From Candidatus Melainabacteria bacterium (GTDB taxonomy: Bacteria > Cyanobacteriota > Vampirovibrionia > Gastranaerophilales > Gastranaerophilaceae): DNA of 64,000 nucleotides. Location of the stretch: the NCBI GenBank assembly GCA_022009935.1, contig CP091731.1:1488001-1552000 (forward strand). The letters run 5' to 3'. The notes beneath the pieces were generated by a model. It saw only the letters and a list, made by a program, of their open reading frames with translations. It ran no database searches and was not told the origin of the DNA. Position numbers and translations under genes: made by a program. Positions within the stretch are counted from its first letter, which is position 1, and every line of letters begins with the position of its first letter. Shown piece by piece: positions 32,719-43,909 of this stretch.

Positions 32719-33710
32719 TCAAGCTATTATTGATGAATATTTTAAAGTGTGACTTGAATTTAAAGAATGTGCGTTTAAAGATTGATTTGGTGGGTGATTA
32801 GGTGAAGTTTTATTTATAGTTGGGTCGCGAAGAGTGTATATTTCTTCAACTCTATCATTTAAAGCTTTTGCTGATTGTTTGTATAATGAAGCAACATAAT
32901 CCATTTCAGGGTCTTGAATATTATTGGCATTATGTACCCAAAACTCCGCTTGTGCACGATATGCATCTTGTTCTTCGCAAATAGAAGTATAAGGATCATT
33001 GTCTTTAGCGTGCACAAATTCGTGTATTAAATATGAAGCTACTAAATTTGGTGAAGCATAAATATAATCAGAAGTGACAGTTATTTTTTCTTTTTTTATG
33101 TTCATACTGTGCAATGTTGCTTCGTCCACCTAAATCACTAGTGTAATCAAAGCCCACCTTAACATCTTTCATATCATTTGTATAGTTTTGAGGTAAAGCT
33201 TTTAATGCTAAATTTAGAGCTTTTTTGCATATTTTGTTTAGAATAACGTTTATTTTCATAAAGCCCACTTTGAGGTGAATATATGAACAAAATATCATTT
33301 GAAGTTGCTAAAAGCTGACGCCTGGCATAGTCATTGTTGGGATTTATTTTAAGAGCTTTTTCAAATTGGTCACATGCTTCGTAATATTGACCTTTTTCTT
33401 TAAAGATTTCACCAAGTTGAACAATGATTTCGACATCATCTGGTTGTTGTTCGAGATAAATTTTGAAGTTTGTTTCTGCATTACTAAAATCCTTCTTATA
33501 CTTGTATGCACGACCTAATCCCAAAAATGCTTCAGGTGGATTTTGAGCATGTTTTTTTGCTATATTAAATTTTATAATTGCATTATCAAAGTCATTGCGT
33601 TTTAGACAATCATTACCCTGAGCTATGTATTTTTGAGCAATTACTTCAATTTCACTAATTGAAGAAGTATTAACACCAAATTTAGTTTGCTTTAAAGACT
33701 TGATATCCAT
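32719..33710 (-). CDS. TPR protein fused to zinc-peptidase-like domain
   Basis: MDIKSLKQTKFGVN start. Residues 30-150 hold three or four TPRs (YIAQGNDCLKRNDFDNAI, AFLGLGRAYKYKKDFSNA, GQYYEACDQFEKALKINPN). After shifts near 33235 and 33110 comes a small domain with VTSDYIYASPNLVASYLIHEFVHAKD, where HEFVH fits HExxH, and a following EEQDAYRAQAEFW that could give the third ligand. About 330 residues with a disordered Asn/Pro/Ser tail. Probably cytoplasmic; substrate unknown. Confidence 0.65.
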
Positions 33711-33967
33711 AAATAGTTATTTCATACATTTATAATTAATACAGAAAAACATTTAATTATAATTTTTTGATTTTATCATATTAAAACAAAATGTAAATTG
33801 TTTTGTAACGTAAATTTACATTTTAAAAGTGTAAAAAATGTCAAAAAAAACATTATAACTTAACATTTTATTACAAAATATATTTTAAATTATTACTTGA
33901 ACAAAATAAATATTTGATGTATAAATATTTTGTATACTATGTTATAAAAAGAGAGGAGTATAACAAA

Positions 33968-34973
33968 ATGACAAAAGTAGCTATAAACGGATTTGGAAGA
34001 ATCGGTCGTAACACTTTACGTGCAGCTGTAAAAACAGGTATTTTCAACAAAGTTGATTATGTTGCAATAAACGACCCCGGTTTAAAGCCTGCAGATGCAG
34101 CACGTTTGTTCAAATATGACTCAGTTATGGGTAAATTTGATGGCGAAGTTGAAGCTTATGAAGAAGGTATCGTAGTTAATGGAAAGAAAATTAAATTCTT
34201 TAGTGAAAAAGACCCATCACAATTACCTTGGAAAGATTTAGGTGTAGATATTGTTGTAGAATCAACAGGTTTCTTCACAGATGCAACAAAAGCTCATGCT
34301 CATATTGATGCAGGTGCAAAGAAAGTTATCATTTCAGCTCCGGCTACAAATGAAGATATCACAATTGTTTTAGGTGTAAATGAAGATAAATATGATGCTT
34401 CAAAACACAACGTAATTTCAATGGCATCTTGCACAACAAACTGCTTGGCTCCAGTTGCTAAGGTTATAAAAGAAAAATTCGGAATAGTAAAAGGTTTGAT
34501 GACAACTGTTCACTCATATACAGGTGACCAAAGAATTTTAGACGCAGGTCATAAAGATCCTCGTCGTGCTCGTGCAGGTGCTTTTAAATATTGTTCCTAC
34601 AAAAACAGGTGCTGCAAAAGCTGTTGCTTTAGTTATTCCTGAATTAAAAGGAAAATTAGATGGTTTTGCAATGCGTGTTCCTACTCCTGACGTTTCATTG
34701 GTTGACGTTGTTTTTGAAACTGAAAAGAATGTTACTGTTGAAGAAGTTAACGCAGCTTTAAAAGAAGGTGCTGATGGACACGTATTATGCTATACCGAAG
34801 AACCATTAGTATCTACAGATTATGTTGGTTCTTCACAATCATCAACTGTTGATGCTTTATTAACTCGTGTTATGGGTGATAATATGGTTAAAATCATTTC
34901 TTGGTATGACAATGAAATGGGTTATTCAACACGTTTGGCTGAAACAGTTAAATTTGTTGCCGACAAATTATAA
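33968..34973 (+). CDS. gap: Glyceraldehyde-3-phosphate dehydrogenase
   Basis: MTKVAINGFGRIGRNTLRAA with GAGGAG upstream, one shift near 34590 (ARAGA to NIVPTKTGAAKA). Catalytic SCTTNCLAP, NAD-binding GFGRIGR, HSYTGDQRILD, and the C-terminal ISWYDNEMGYSTR are all present; about 335 residues, full length. It oxidises glyceraldehyde 3-phosphate in glycolysis with NAD and phosphate. Single gene followed by a strong terminator. Confidence 0.98.
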
Positions 34974-35001
34974 TCAATTATCATTAAAATTGAAAACCAA
35001 A

Positions 35002-35036
35002 AACTAACTATAACTTTTGTTATAGTTAGTTTTTTT
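35002..35036 (+). terminator. Terminator of gap
   Basis: 12-bp stem actaactataac / gttatagttagt with a 4-nt loop and a run of seven T. Confidence 0.92.
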
Positions 35037-35305
35037 GTTTGTTTTGCTCCATTTAATCAATCAAAGTCAATCCATGTTGTTAGATGAATCGAAAATTGAA
35101 CGCACAAAATTCGTCATATAAAAAATACGTTGGTTGGGGCGAAACTAAGTGTATTTTTGTTTTTTTTGCCAAAATCTTTTGTTTCGCCAGAATAGATTAG
35201 TGCAAAGGGGCTAAAGCCCCCTTGCTACCCTGTGGAACTGTATAATTGTTTATCTATTAAAGTAATAAGGGCAACCCATATGCAGGCACGAACAATTATC
35301 ACTGT

Positions 35306-35566
35306 CTTGGATTTCCTTCTCGCTCAAAACACTCCGCCTGTCGCCCTTTGGGCTTGCCGGCGTCGGTTTTTTCGCTCCCCGGGACTCCGCCCGTCCGGAA
35401 ATCCGCTAGTGAAACATTGTCAGGCAGCCGTCTGTCTGAGCACGAAGTGCGAGTTAAAAGGCTCTCTTGGATTTCCTTCTCGCTCAAAGCACTCCGCCTG
35501 TCACCCTTTGGGTTTGCCGGCGTCGGCTTTTCGCTCCCCGGGACTCCGCCCGTCCGGAAATCCGCT
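35306..35566. repeat. GC-rich direct repeat, two copies of about 102 bp
   Basis: Copy 1 is 35306-35407 and copy 2 is 35466-35566; they differ at a handful of bases. The GC content is far above the rest of the window, and each copy has short inverted segments (cccggg, ggcttgccggc). Open frames in both directions exist (for example RTGGVPGSEK on the minus strand) but are by-products of the repeat. It probably is a genome-dispersed intergenic element. Confidence 0.85.
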
Positions 35567-35704
35567 GCTTGGGTTGAACTTAGTGAGAATGTGAGTGACA
35601 AATCGGGTTGCGGTTTTGGTTACTTTTTCCACAAAAAAGTAACCCCGTCCGGAGGACTTAAAATATATAATTAACATTTTGGTATAAATACAAACAAAAT
35701 AATT

Positions 35705-35926
35705 AAAAGCATTGCTTGAACATCAACGCTTTAAACAAACAAAAGTCAACCCACGTTGGTGAATAAGGTCAAAATTTGAACACGCGATAGCCCGTCATAT
35801 AAAACTAAAACAAAAATGTTTAGCAAAAGCATTGCTTGAACATCAACGCTTTAAACAAACAAAAAGTCAACCCACGTTGGTGAATAAAGGTCAAAATTTG
35901 AACACGCGATAACCCGTCATATAAAA
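35705..35926. repeat. Second direct repeat pair, about 100 bp each
   Basis: Copies at 35705-35804 and 35825-35926 share aaaagcattgcttgaacat at the start and cccgtcatataaaa at the end. A diverged third copy lies around 35050-35130, right after the gap terminator, so the GC-rich island is bracketed by members of this family. No coding frame. Confidence 0.85.
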
Positions 35927-35987
35927 GTTGTATTGAAATAGCTAAAAAAATGATATAATAAATATATATAATAACAATGGAGGGAGT

Positions 35988-36180
35988 ATGGCAAGAGTGT
36001 TAGTATCAATGCCTGAAGATTTTTTTAGGAAAAATAGATAAAGTTGCAATATCCGAAGGTCGGACAAGAAGCGAACTTATTCGTGAAGCATTGCGCGGAT
36101 ATATCCGCAAAAACTCAATGAGCACAATAAATGAAAAAGCTATTTATCAAGCTAATGAGTTGGAGAAAATTTTAGGATAA
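35988..36180 (+). CDS. Ribbon-helix-helix (CopG-type) regulator
   Basis: MARVLVSMPEDF with GAGGG upstream, one shift in the T-run near 36025, then LGKIDKVAISEGRTRSELIRE and ALRGYIRKN: the beta strand plus two helices of an RHH domain. About 63 residues. Its stop overlaps the ATG of the CMP-sugar synthetase. RHH proteins often are antitoxins or autorepressors, but no toxin partner follows. Confidence 0.75.
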
Positions 36181-36866
36181 TGGAAATATTATCAATTATA
36201 CCTGCACGTGGTGGTTCTAAAGGGATAAAAAGGAAGAATATAAAATTGCTTGGTGGTATTCCACTTGTCGCCCACACTATAAATGCATCATTAAGGTCAA
36301 AATATATTACAAGAACTTGTGTGTCAACGGAAGATCCTGAAATAAAGGATATATGCTTAAATTATAAAGCAGAAGTTATAGATAGACCACTTGAACTTGC
36401 AAAGGATGAAACAAAAACAGCACCTGTTATGCTGGATGTATTAAAACAGTTAAAAGACAAAGAAAACTATACACCTGATGTTGTAGTGCTTCTTCAAGCC
36501 ACTTGCCCATTAAGGACAGAAAAACATATTGATGAAGCTTTTGAATTGTTTTTTGATGATAAAAATTGTGACTCAGTGTTTGCTGCAGTTGAGGACGGAG
36601 TGACACATGCCACTTGGCGAATGACACCTGATGAAGCACACAAAATGGAATGTTTATATGACTACCGTAACCGTCCAAGACGTCAAGACACTCATTTGCA
36701 TTATAAACGGTTTGTTGAAACAGGTTCAATATATATAGTTAAAACGGATATAATGTTAAAAGTAAAAGATTTTATCGGGGAAAATCCAAAAGTGTATAAA
36801 GATCCTACTTTTTGGATATTGACACCGAAGCTGATTTTTGAAAAAGCCCAAAAATATTTTATTTAA
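36180..36866 (+). CDS. Acylneuraminate cytidylyltransferase-like protein
   Basis: MEILSIIPARGGSKGIKRKNI is the CTP-binding signature of NeuA/PseF/LegF enzymes, followed by DVVVLLQATCPLRTEKHIDEA and VETGSIYIVKTDI. Two compensating shifts near 36810-36835 hide the conserved end LDIDTEADFEKAQKY. About 228 residues, usual length. It activates a nonulosonic acid (sialic, pseudaminic or legionaminic) with CTP for surface glycans. The sugar-synthesis genes are not in this window, so the exact substrate is open. Confidence 0.85.
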   Translation: MEILSIIPARGGSKGIKRKNIKLLGGIPLVAHTINASLRSKYITRTCVSTEDPEIKDICLNYKAEVIDRPLELAKDETKTAPVMLDVLKQLKDKENYTPDVVVLLQATCPLRTEKHIDEAFELFFDDKNCDSVFAAVEDGVTHATWRMTPDEAHKMECLYDYRNRPRRQDTHLHYKRFVETGSIYIVKTDIMLKVKDFIGENPKVYKDPTFWILTPKLIFEKAQKYFI

Positions 36867-36917
36867 TAAAAGTAATTTTGTGGTATTTAAGTTAATATCA
36901 ATATGGAGTTGAACAAT

Positions 36918-38957
36918 ATGTATAGAGACAAAAAACCGGATTTACCTTTGTTGAAGTCATACTTGTTATGGCATTAGTAAGTTTTTATATATCGTGACAA
37001 TGAAAGTTATTCAACACAATCTTGATCAAAAAGTTCCAGTCTATGTCTATAATTTATATAAAATTTAGATAACGAAAGTAAACTTTTAACTAAAAAATTG
37101 ATTGATGATGTAGCGAATGGCTCGAATACAGCATTAAAAGAAAAAATAAATACTTTAAATTCAACAGATTCAAAAATGAATGCCATACTTGAAACAATAG
37201 ATGCAAAAACTTATGCCAACATACTTGCTAATGATTTCAACACAGTCGGACAAATTGATAATGATGGTGTTTCGGAAGTTGCAACAATAAGTGAAAAGTA
37301 TAAAGATATTTATATAACAAATACTAATAATATGTCGAGAAGTTTTTCTTATACTGTAAAAGATGATGGTACTCCAAATATTAAATATACTCCAGAACGT
37401 GATACAACAAAAATGCAATCAGCAGATACTTATGCATGTTATTTAGAGTCTGATCCTAAACGAACACTTAAGCAAGGTGTAAATTGTATGTATGCACCAA
37501 CAAAAACAAATATAACAAATTTAATAACATCGCAAAATGTAAACCAATGGTATAAAATAGATGCCGTTAAAAAATACAATTAACGTTGACGGTGCTCCTT
37601 CAGATTTAACTGTAACTGTTTATGATGATGAAAGTGTTTTAAATCCCGATATACAAATAACAACATCAAATACACTTTCAAATATACCTGAAGACTTTAA
37701 AAGTTCTAAACAATCAATAGATTTTGTTGTTGATAGTTATTCTTTAAAAAATAAAAAAGCTTTGTTTTCAACTAATAACAATTTAAAATTCCACATATTA
37801 ACAACAAAAACAGAAACTAATCCGGGCAAAGTCACACTCAAAAGAGTATATAATTATACTTTGGCTTATCAGCAAGATGCAATTTGCCCTCCAACAGACA
37901 AAACAAATGTTTGCGACAAAAAGCATATGCAAACAGTTAATGGCCGTTTAAAAAACCCGACACCAAATGCCATTTGTTATTTTAAAAAAAAGATTTATCT
38001 GATCATTTAGCAAACAATAGTGGATATACAAGGGAGAATATGCTTATACGAATTTTATGACCCCCTGCATCTGGAGACAGTGCTGGTGCAAAAATGTATT
38101 GTATTGGAAATGATAAGATAAAAAGAAGTAAGAGTGAATATGGTATAACTCTGAAAACTTGGGAAACGACATATTTTAAAGATTTTCCAAAGCCATCTGA
38201 AAATATTTCAAGCTGTTCAGTAAGATTAGATAATATACAAAAACAAGAAATGTTAATAAAAAACATGAAGAAAATAAGTGATAAGTGTTATTATTATCTC
38301 TATTTTGTCAATGTTGGTGATATGACTAAAAAAAGCTACAGTATATAATCCATTTTGTGATCTATATTCAAATATACGGCCCTCGGTTTTATACACAAAA
38401 AGCAAAAGAATATTATGCTAGATGGAACAAATTTTTTAATACAACAAAAATTGCTAGAGATACTAGAAATGAATTAAATTCCTCTATAACTGAAGACAAT
38501 ATGTCAAATACAATTACTTTTACATATCCTGCAGAATTACAAAATAATTTATCATATCCAAACCATTTTATCTATGTCGCAATAGACACCTCGTTTAATA
38601 AAGGTGAAATGGGCAAAAATATCTTTGTTTTTGAACAGTTTGGCATAAAATTATTCCTGTCGGATATCTTGCAAATAATCAAAACACACCTTTAAAATTT
38701 GATGTCATAACAAGAAACCCTGAAACATTTAAGTTAGAAAAGTTAATTATTATGATGGCATGGAAAAACGTCCATTAACATTTTGTGAAGCAATGAAATA
38801 TACAGGTGATAAATTCTCTCAATATTGTGGTTGTAAAGATGGAGATAAGGTAATTGTTACACAATATTCCCAAATGGCGGTTTGCAACAATAAATTTGGC
38901 TGTATGATAAAACCTGTTCAACCTTCAAATGTAGCGCCAAAATTTAAATTATTTTAA
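36918..38957 (+). CDS. Very large type IV pilin-like protein
   Basis: MYRDKKTGFTFVEVILVMALV (GGAG upstream) is a class III/IV prepilin leader: G before F, Glu at +5 and a hydrophobic helix. Bridging shifts near 36935, 37070, 37580, 38000, 38345 and 38670 gives about 670 residues, far larger than ordinary pilins. The body is beta-rich with many Asn and Thr and several Cys pairs (NVCDKKHM, YCGCKDG, CNNKFGC). It may be a minor pilin or tip adhesin for the pilus encoded at 19-26 kb. Confidence 0.65.
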
Positions 38958-38997
38958 ATAGTTGACATATAAGAAAATATCATTTATAAATAAAGTT

Positions 38998-39332
38998 ATG
39001 GATAATAATTGTATATTTTGTAAAATAATCAATGGAGATTTTAATACAAATTTTGTATATGAAAATGAAAAATTGGTTGCTTTTAACGACATAAACCCTC
39101 AAGCACCGGTTCATATACTATTTGTACCCAAAAGCACATTGAATCTTTAAATGAATTAAATGACACAATGCTTGTGAAAGAAATATATGATGCAATAAAA
39201 ACTGTTGCAAAAGAAAAAGGAATAAGCGACTATCGAGTTGTTTTGAACACAGGCAAAGAAGCCGGTCAGGAAGTTATGCATATACATTTTCATATGTTGT
39301 CAGGCAGAAAACTCAATTGGCCACCTGGCTAA
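38998..39332 (+). CDS. HIT family hydrolase
   Basis: MDNNCIFCKIINGD with the CxxC typical of HINT-type proteins; a shift near 39135; and the HIT triad in GQEVMHIHFHML (HxHxH). About 111 residues ending WPPG. These enzymes hydrolyse phosphoramidate bonds of purine nucleotides such as AMP-lysine. Stand-alone gene. Confidence 0.92.
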
Positions 39333-39526
39333 AGCTTGTTTTCAACCCACATTTTAGCTAAAGCGGATTATTTTTACATTGCAGCCGGTTTTTTAATTTT
39401 AGTAAATAAATTTTTGTTTTGCCTCAATCAAATTAATATTATAATTAATGTTTAATATTTTATTAGTTAAATATGCTAAAATAAAATTGTTATTTCTCAT
39501 TATTATAATTTAAAAGGGTAATAAAA

Positions 39527-40248
39527 ATGATACATAATAAAAATGCACTAATTACAGGTTCAACTCGGGGAATTGGACTAGCAATTGCGCGAACACTTAA
39601 AGAAAACGATTTTAATATTTTTTTAACAGGACGAGATGAAGAAAAGCTTAAAACAGAAGCAACAAAACTTGAATGCCCTTATTGCGTTTGCGATTTAACC
39701 GAAATTGAAGCATCACAAAAGCTTTTTACCAATTTATAAAATGCTATGGCACAATTGATATTCTTGTTAACAACGCAGGAATTTATGAGTATAATAGCGT
39801 TGAAAATGCCTCAAACATTGAAAATATGTTAAACGTCAATATTAAAGCTCCTTTTGAATTAACAAAACTAGCTGTTCCATATATGAAAAAAACAAAAATG
39901 GGGTAGAATTGTAAGCATAGGTTCAATATCAGGGATAATGGGTGAAGCAAATGCAAGCATTTATTCCGGCTCCAAAAGTGCATTGATTGGGTTTACAAAA
40001 AAGCCGTGGCGCTCGAAGTGGCACAAGACAATATAACAGCAAACGTGATAAATCCTGGATGGGTAAAAACAGACATGGGCATTGACTCTATGGAAGAAAG
40101 TGATTTTCCTGTTGATTTAATTCCCCAAAGGCGCTTTGTTGAACCTTGCGAAATTGCTAATCTTGTTCTATATTTGTCTTCAGACGATGCAAAAGGAATA
40201 ACCGGACAAAGCATAAACTTGTGTGCAGGGTTAACTTGCGGAATTTAG
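39527..40248 (+). CDS. Short-chain dehydrogenase/reductase (FabG-like)
   Basis: KNALITGSTRGIGLAIARTL is the NAD(P)-binding TGxxxGIG motif, then ILVNNAGIYEYN, SIGSISGIMGEANASIYSGSKSA (SxnYxxxK catalytic set) and INPGWVKTDMG. Shifts near 39738, 39903 and 40002. About 240 residues. The sequence is closest in pattern to 3-oxoacyl-ACP reductases, but there are no fatty-acid genes beside it, so the substrate is not set. Confidence 0.85.
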
Positions 40249-40347
40249 TTTTGTAAATTTTTCTTAATATTGTGTAATTTTTTAGCATATTTTTTTTAAT
40301 AATTATACTTAAAATATATATAAAGTATAAAAGTGAAATAATAGCGA

Positions 40348-41409
40348 ATGTTAAATCAAGTTAACTTAAATACAAATAATGCGTTTACATCAGAAATGCA
40401 AAAAACTACTCCAACAAAACCAAATGAGCCAAGTGGTAATTTGTTGAGCATAGCTGATGACAGTTTTGATACAGTTGAAATTCAAAAGAAAACTCCCAAA
40501 AAGAAACAAAACCGACTCCAAGCTGGCTAAAAGCTATATATTCAACACTATTTACAACTGCTGCAATTTTGAGTGTCGGATTTATATCAACAAAACTTGG
40601 CTATACTCCAATAAAATCAGACACAAAAGGGCTATTTAACAGTCGAACAACTGAATTTAAAAATGGAGCAAAAGATGCCATTGGTGGAATTTCAAGCGTG
40701 ATGACCTTGAATTCACATTGTGGCAAAAAAAGTTTAGAACAACTTCCAAGCACTCATCAAGGATTGATTGTTATAATGGGTAAAAAAGACGAAAAAAGGA
40801 ATAAAAACTCTTGCTCAAAGCAAGTTTAAAGATAATATTATTTATGGTGGTGAGTTAAAATTAAAAGAACTTAAAGAATATAGTAAATTAAAAGAATATG
40901 TGAAAAAAATTGCGCAACAAATACACAAAAAAGGAAACTATGAAAATATAACATTTGCAAGTGAAAATGCTCGTAGCGCAAACATGATAAATGCTGTTTT
41001 ACAATGTCATGGAGAAGGCAAAAAAGCTTCAACTTCAGATTTTGTCGAAGGTGGAATTCCATCTCATTATTTCTGGGGCAAAAACGGTATAGCTTCAGAC
41101 AAATTGGACAACGCTGTATGGGAAGGTTGGTGTGAAGGTTTTGGCATTAAGTTAAACAAAGAATCAGAAGTTAAACCAGAAAAGGAAGAAGAAGTTAAGG
41201 AAGAGAAAAAAGAAGAAATTAAGGAAGAAAAAAAGAAGAAAGGAAAAGAAGTAAAAAAAGAAAAAGAAGTAAAAAAAAAAAGAAGTAAAAAAGAAAAAGA
41301 AGTGTCTAGTTGTTGTGATAAAATAAAAGAAATCGGACAAAAATGCTGGAATTATTTAACAGAAACATATAATTCTTGTCTTACTTGGTTAAAAAATAAG
41401 CTTTCATAA
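40348..41409 (+). CDS. Membrane protein with lysine/glutamate-repeat tail
   Basis: MLNQVNLNTNNAFTSEMQ start, shifts near 40522 and 40795. An N-terminal disordered Pro/Thr/Lys region leads to one membrane helix (YSTLFTTAAILSVGFIST), then a domain with NGAKDAIGGISSVMTLNSH, HQGLIVIMGKKDEK and ENITFASENARSANMINAV. A long run of EEVKEEKKEEIK-type repeats follows, and then a C-terminal amphipathic part with Cys residues (SSCCDKIKEIG). About 350 residues. No family recognised; the KE run is probably a helical spacer. Confidence 0.55.
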
Positions 41410-41491
41410 GCACAAAAATAAAGTTTATAATTTATAATGTTGACAAAGATACTTGAATATTATAATATTTAAGTATCCTAAAGTCACAAAC

Positions 41492-41572
41492 GGGCGAGTG
41501 GCGAAATTGGTAGACGCACTAGACTTAGGATCTAGCGCCTTTGGTGTGAGAGTTCGAGTCTCTCCTCGCCTA
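41492..41572 (+). tRNA. tRNA-Leu (anticodon TAG)
   Basis: Acceptor GGGCGAG with CTCGCCT, anticodon stem and loop ctagact TAG gatctag, a long variable arm as expected for Leu, T-loop GAGTTCGAGTCTC. No CCA encoded. Confidence 0.93.
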
Positions 41573-41579
41573 AATATCA

Positions 41580-41613
41580 AAAACGTTTTCAGATAACTGT
41601 GAAAACGTTTTTT
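41580..41613 (+). terminator. Terminator after tRNA-Leu
   Basis: Stem aaacgttttc / gaaaacgttt followed by a T-rich tract. Confidence 0.85.
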
Positions 41614-41650
41614 ATTTTACTTTACTTTGATTATAAATCCGGAGATATTT

Positions 41651-42533
41651 ATGCATAAAATAAAAGAACGCTTTTTGTTTTGGTTTAAGGCATCTCGTGG
41701 GTATTCACTTCCAATGAGCGTGATATCTTGGCTTATTATTTTTGTTTATGCCTTAAAATTTAGTAACGGAAACATTATATATGGCATTTTGGCGTTAATT
41801 GGTATTGCTTTTGCACATCTGGGAACTAACCTTTTCGATGATTATATTGATTTTAAAGACAATGTGCCAAAACAAAATACAAATCAACATATATTGATAA
41901 CAATGAAACTGATTTAAAAACAATATTTAAAATTGTATGCTTTTATTTTTTAGTCGCATCTTTTGTCGGATTATTTTTTACTGTTAAATTTGGTTTTATT
42001 ATCCCGATAATGGCAATTTTTGTTGGTGTTTTGTGTTTAATTTATCCTAAAATAAATCATATAGGACTTGGAGAAATAGTCGTTGGAACAATTTTTGGCT
42101 CTGTTCTTTTTTATTGTGTCTATTATGTTATGACAAGCCAATTATACAATCTTAAAATTTTGCCGTTGTCTTTGTGCGTGTGTATTTTTACTATACTCGT
42201 TCTTGATGTCCATCTTATATGGACTATGATACAGATATTCAAGCAAAAAAAAGAACATTATGCACACTTTTAAAGTCAAAAAAGAATGCTTATTTGGCTA
42301 TATGTTTATTAATTTTATCCGGATATTTGTTGACTTTATTTTTAATTATGCACAAAATCATTTCCGGTTGGGGATTTCTAACATTTTTGACTATCCCACA
42401 AGCTTATAAACTTTTAAAATCAATTAAAATATATAATCCTAAAAACGAAAACGAGTTTATTATAAACTTTATTATGGCTCGCAATTTAACTATATCTTAT
42501 GAAATTTTATTAATCTTAGGCATTGTTTTATGA
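41651..42533 (+). CDS. menA: UbiA-type prenyltransferase, probable MenA
   Basis: ATG 41651 (MHKIKERFLFWFKASRG) is chosen because GGAG lies eight bases before it. About 290 residues with eight or nine membrane helices. AHLGTNLFDDYIDFKD is the NxxxDxxxD prenyl-diphosphate site; the second Asp motif (LDVHLIWTM) is less regular. Shifts near 41890 and 42265. MenA attaches the polyprenyl tail to dihydroxynaphthoate in menaquinone synthesis. The stop overlaps the start of the methyltransferase that does the final step, which supports the assignment. Confidence 0.75.
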
Positions 42534-43217
42534 AATATGTTAAAAACGAGATAAAAATAAAAGAACTGTTTAATCAACTTGCGCGAAATTATGACAAAAA
42601 CAACAATGTCATCTCATTTGGGCTTCACAACATAATAAAAAAGGATATCGTAAAGAAAATAGAAATAAAAAAAAATGCCACAATCCTTGACCTTTGCACA
42701 GGTACCGGTGATATTATTGATTATATTTTAAAACAATACAACCCAAAAAGAATTGTAGGTGTTGATTTTTCATCCAAAATGCTAACACTTGCAAGAAAAA
42801 GGTTTAAAAATATTGCCAATGTAAAACTTATCAATGCAAATGCAACTTGTTTGCCGTTTTGTGACAACACTTTTGACTATCTTACGATTAGTTTTGGATT
42901 TAGAAACATAAAACACAAAACAAGAGCTTTAAAGGAAATGAAAAGAGTGTTGAAACCAAATGGTAAATTAGTTCATTTGGATTTTGGCAAGTCAAATTGG
43001 TTGGTGGATTTGGTTTTTTAAATTTGTTGCCAATTTTGTTTTGAAAATATTTTACCGAAAAAAGTGCACCATATAAATATCTGCTTAAATCAAAAGATGG
43101 TTTTATTCACCAAATGAACTTATTGAATTTTTTAAAACAAAAGGATTTTGTTTGGAAAAACGTGTTGACTATTTATTTGGAATAATTTCGCTACAAATAT
43201 ACAAAAAAATTAAGTAG
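42530..43217 (+). CDS. menG: Demethylmenaquinone methyltransferase (UbiE/MenG)
   Basis: IKELFNQLARNYDKNNNVISFG is the UbiE N-terminal motif; ILDLCTGTGDII binds SAM; IVGVDFSSKMLTLARKR, YLTISFGFRNIKHKTRALKEM and VLKPNGKLVHLDFGK follow. Shifts near 43015 and 43070 lead to the end ISLQIYKKIK. About 228 residues, full length. It methylates demethylmenaquinone. Coupled to menA by ATGA overlap. Confidence 0.92.
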
Positions 43218-43854
43218 AAGCAACCGTAAAGGGATAAATATATTCAAAACCGTCGTCATTTAAGGTTTTTATACATTCTTTCATTGTTGTGCCACTTGTC
43301 AAAATATCATCAATGAGAATTATTTTTTTGTTTCTATTTTTTGTTTTGGAATTATTTATCTTAAAACAACCGTTTATGATTTTTTCTCGTTCTTTTTTTG
43401 TTTTGTTATATAGAGATGGTGTATATTTTGAACGGATTATAAGTTTTTTATTAAACTTAATTTTTAAAAGTTTTTCAAGTTCTTTGCAAACCAAACTCAT
43501 ATGATTAAACCCACGTTTAAACACGCGAAAATAGTGACAAGGCACACAAACAAGCTCAAATTCGTCAAAAGAGTCCGAAATTTGAGGCATTTTTTAATGA
43601 TTAAATCGTATAATATTTTTGCAACAACTTTTGACAGATAAACTTTTTTTTGAAATTTATATAAATGGATTAACTCACGGATTTTATCTTTATATAAAAA
43701 AGCACTATAGCAAGTGTATTGCGAATTTAAGCCATTTTTCAAAATACAAATTTGCCTTTGAAGAATATCATCATCACCAACAACAGCAAAATCATATTCA
43801 TTATAACTTTTGTTAAAAATTGTATTTAAAAGTTGTTTTAAAAAACATTATCAT
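43210..43854 (-). CDS. comF: ComF-family phosphoribosyltransferase-like protein
   Basis: About 213 residues over shifts near 43810 and 43590. LIHLYKFQKKVYLSKVVAKIL is the ComF Y-K-F/Y region; CVPCHYFRVFKRGFNHMSLVCKEL and NKTKKEREKIINGCFKI are conserved; ILIDDILTSGTTMKEC is the PRPP-binding loop. The N-terminal four-Cys zinc finger usual for ComF is absent; the protein begins MIMFFKTTFKYNFNKSYN. ComF helps natural transformation, which would fit with the pilus genes in the window. Confidence 0.8.
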
Positions 43855-43909
43855 AGTATAAATATTATAATAGGAAAGAAAATTAGTAAAGAAAAACGGG
43901 ATATAGAAA

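Noticed and set aside
35232..35674. Overlapping frames on both strands in the GC-rich island
   Set aside because: All follow the two copies of a non-coding repeat, none has a ribosome binding site, and the frames disagree between copies.
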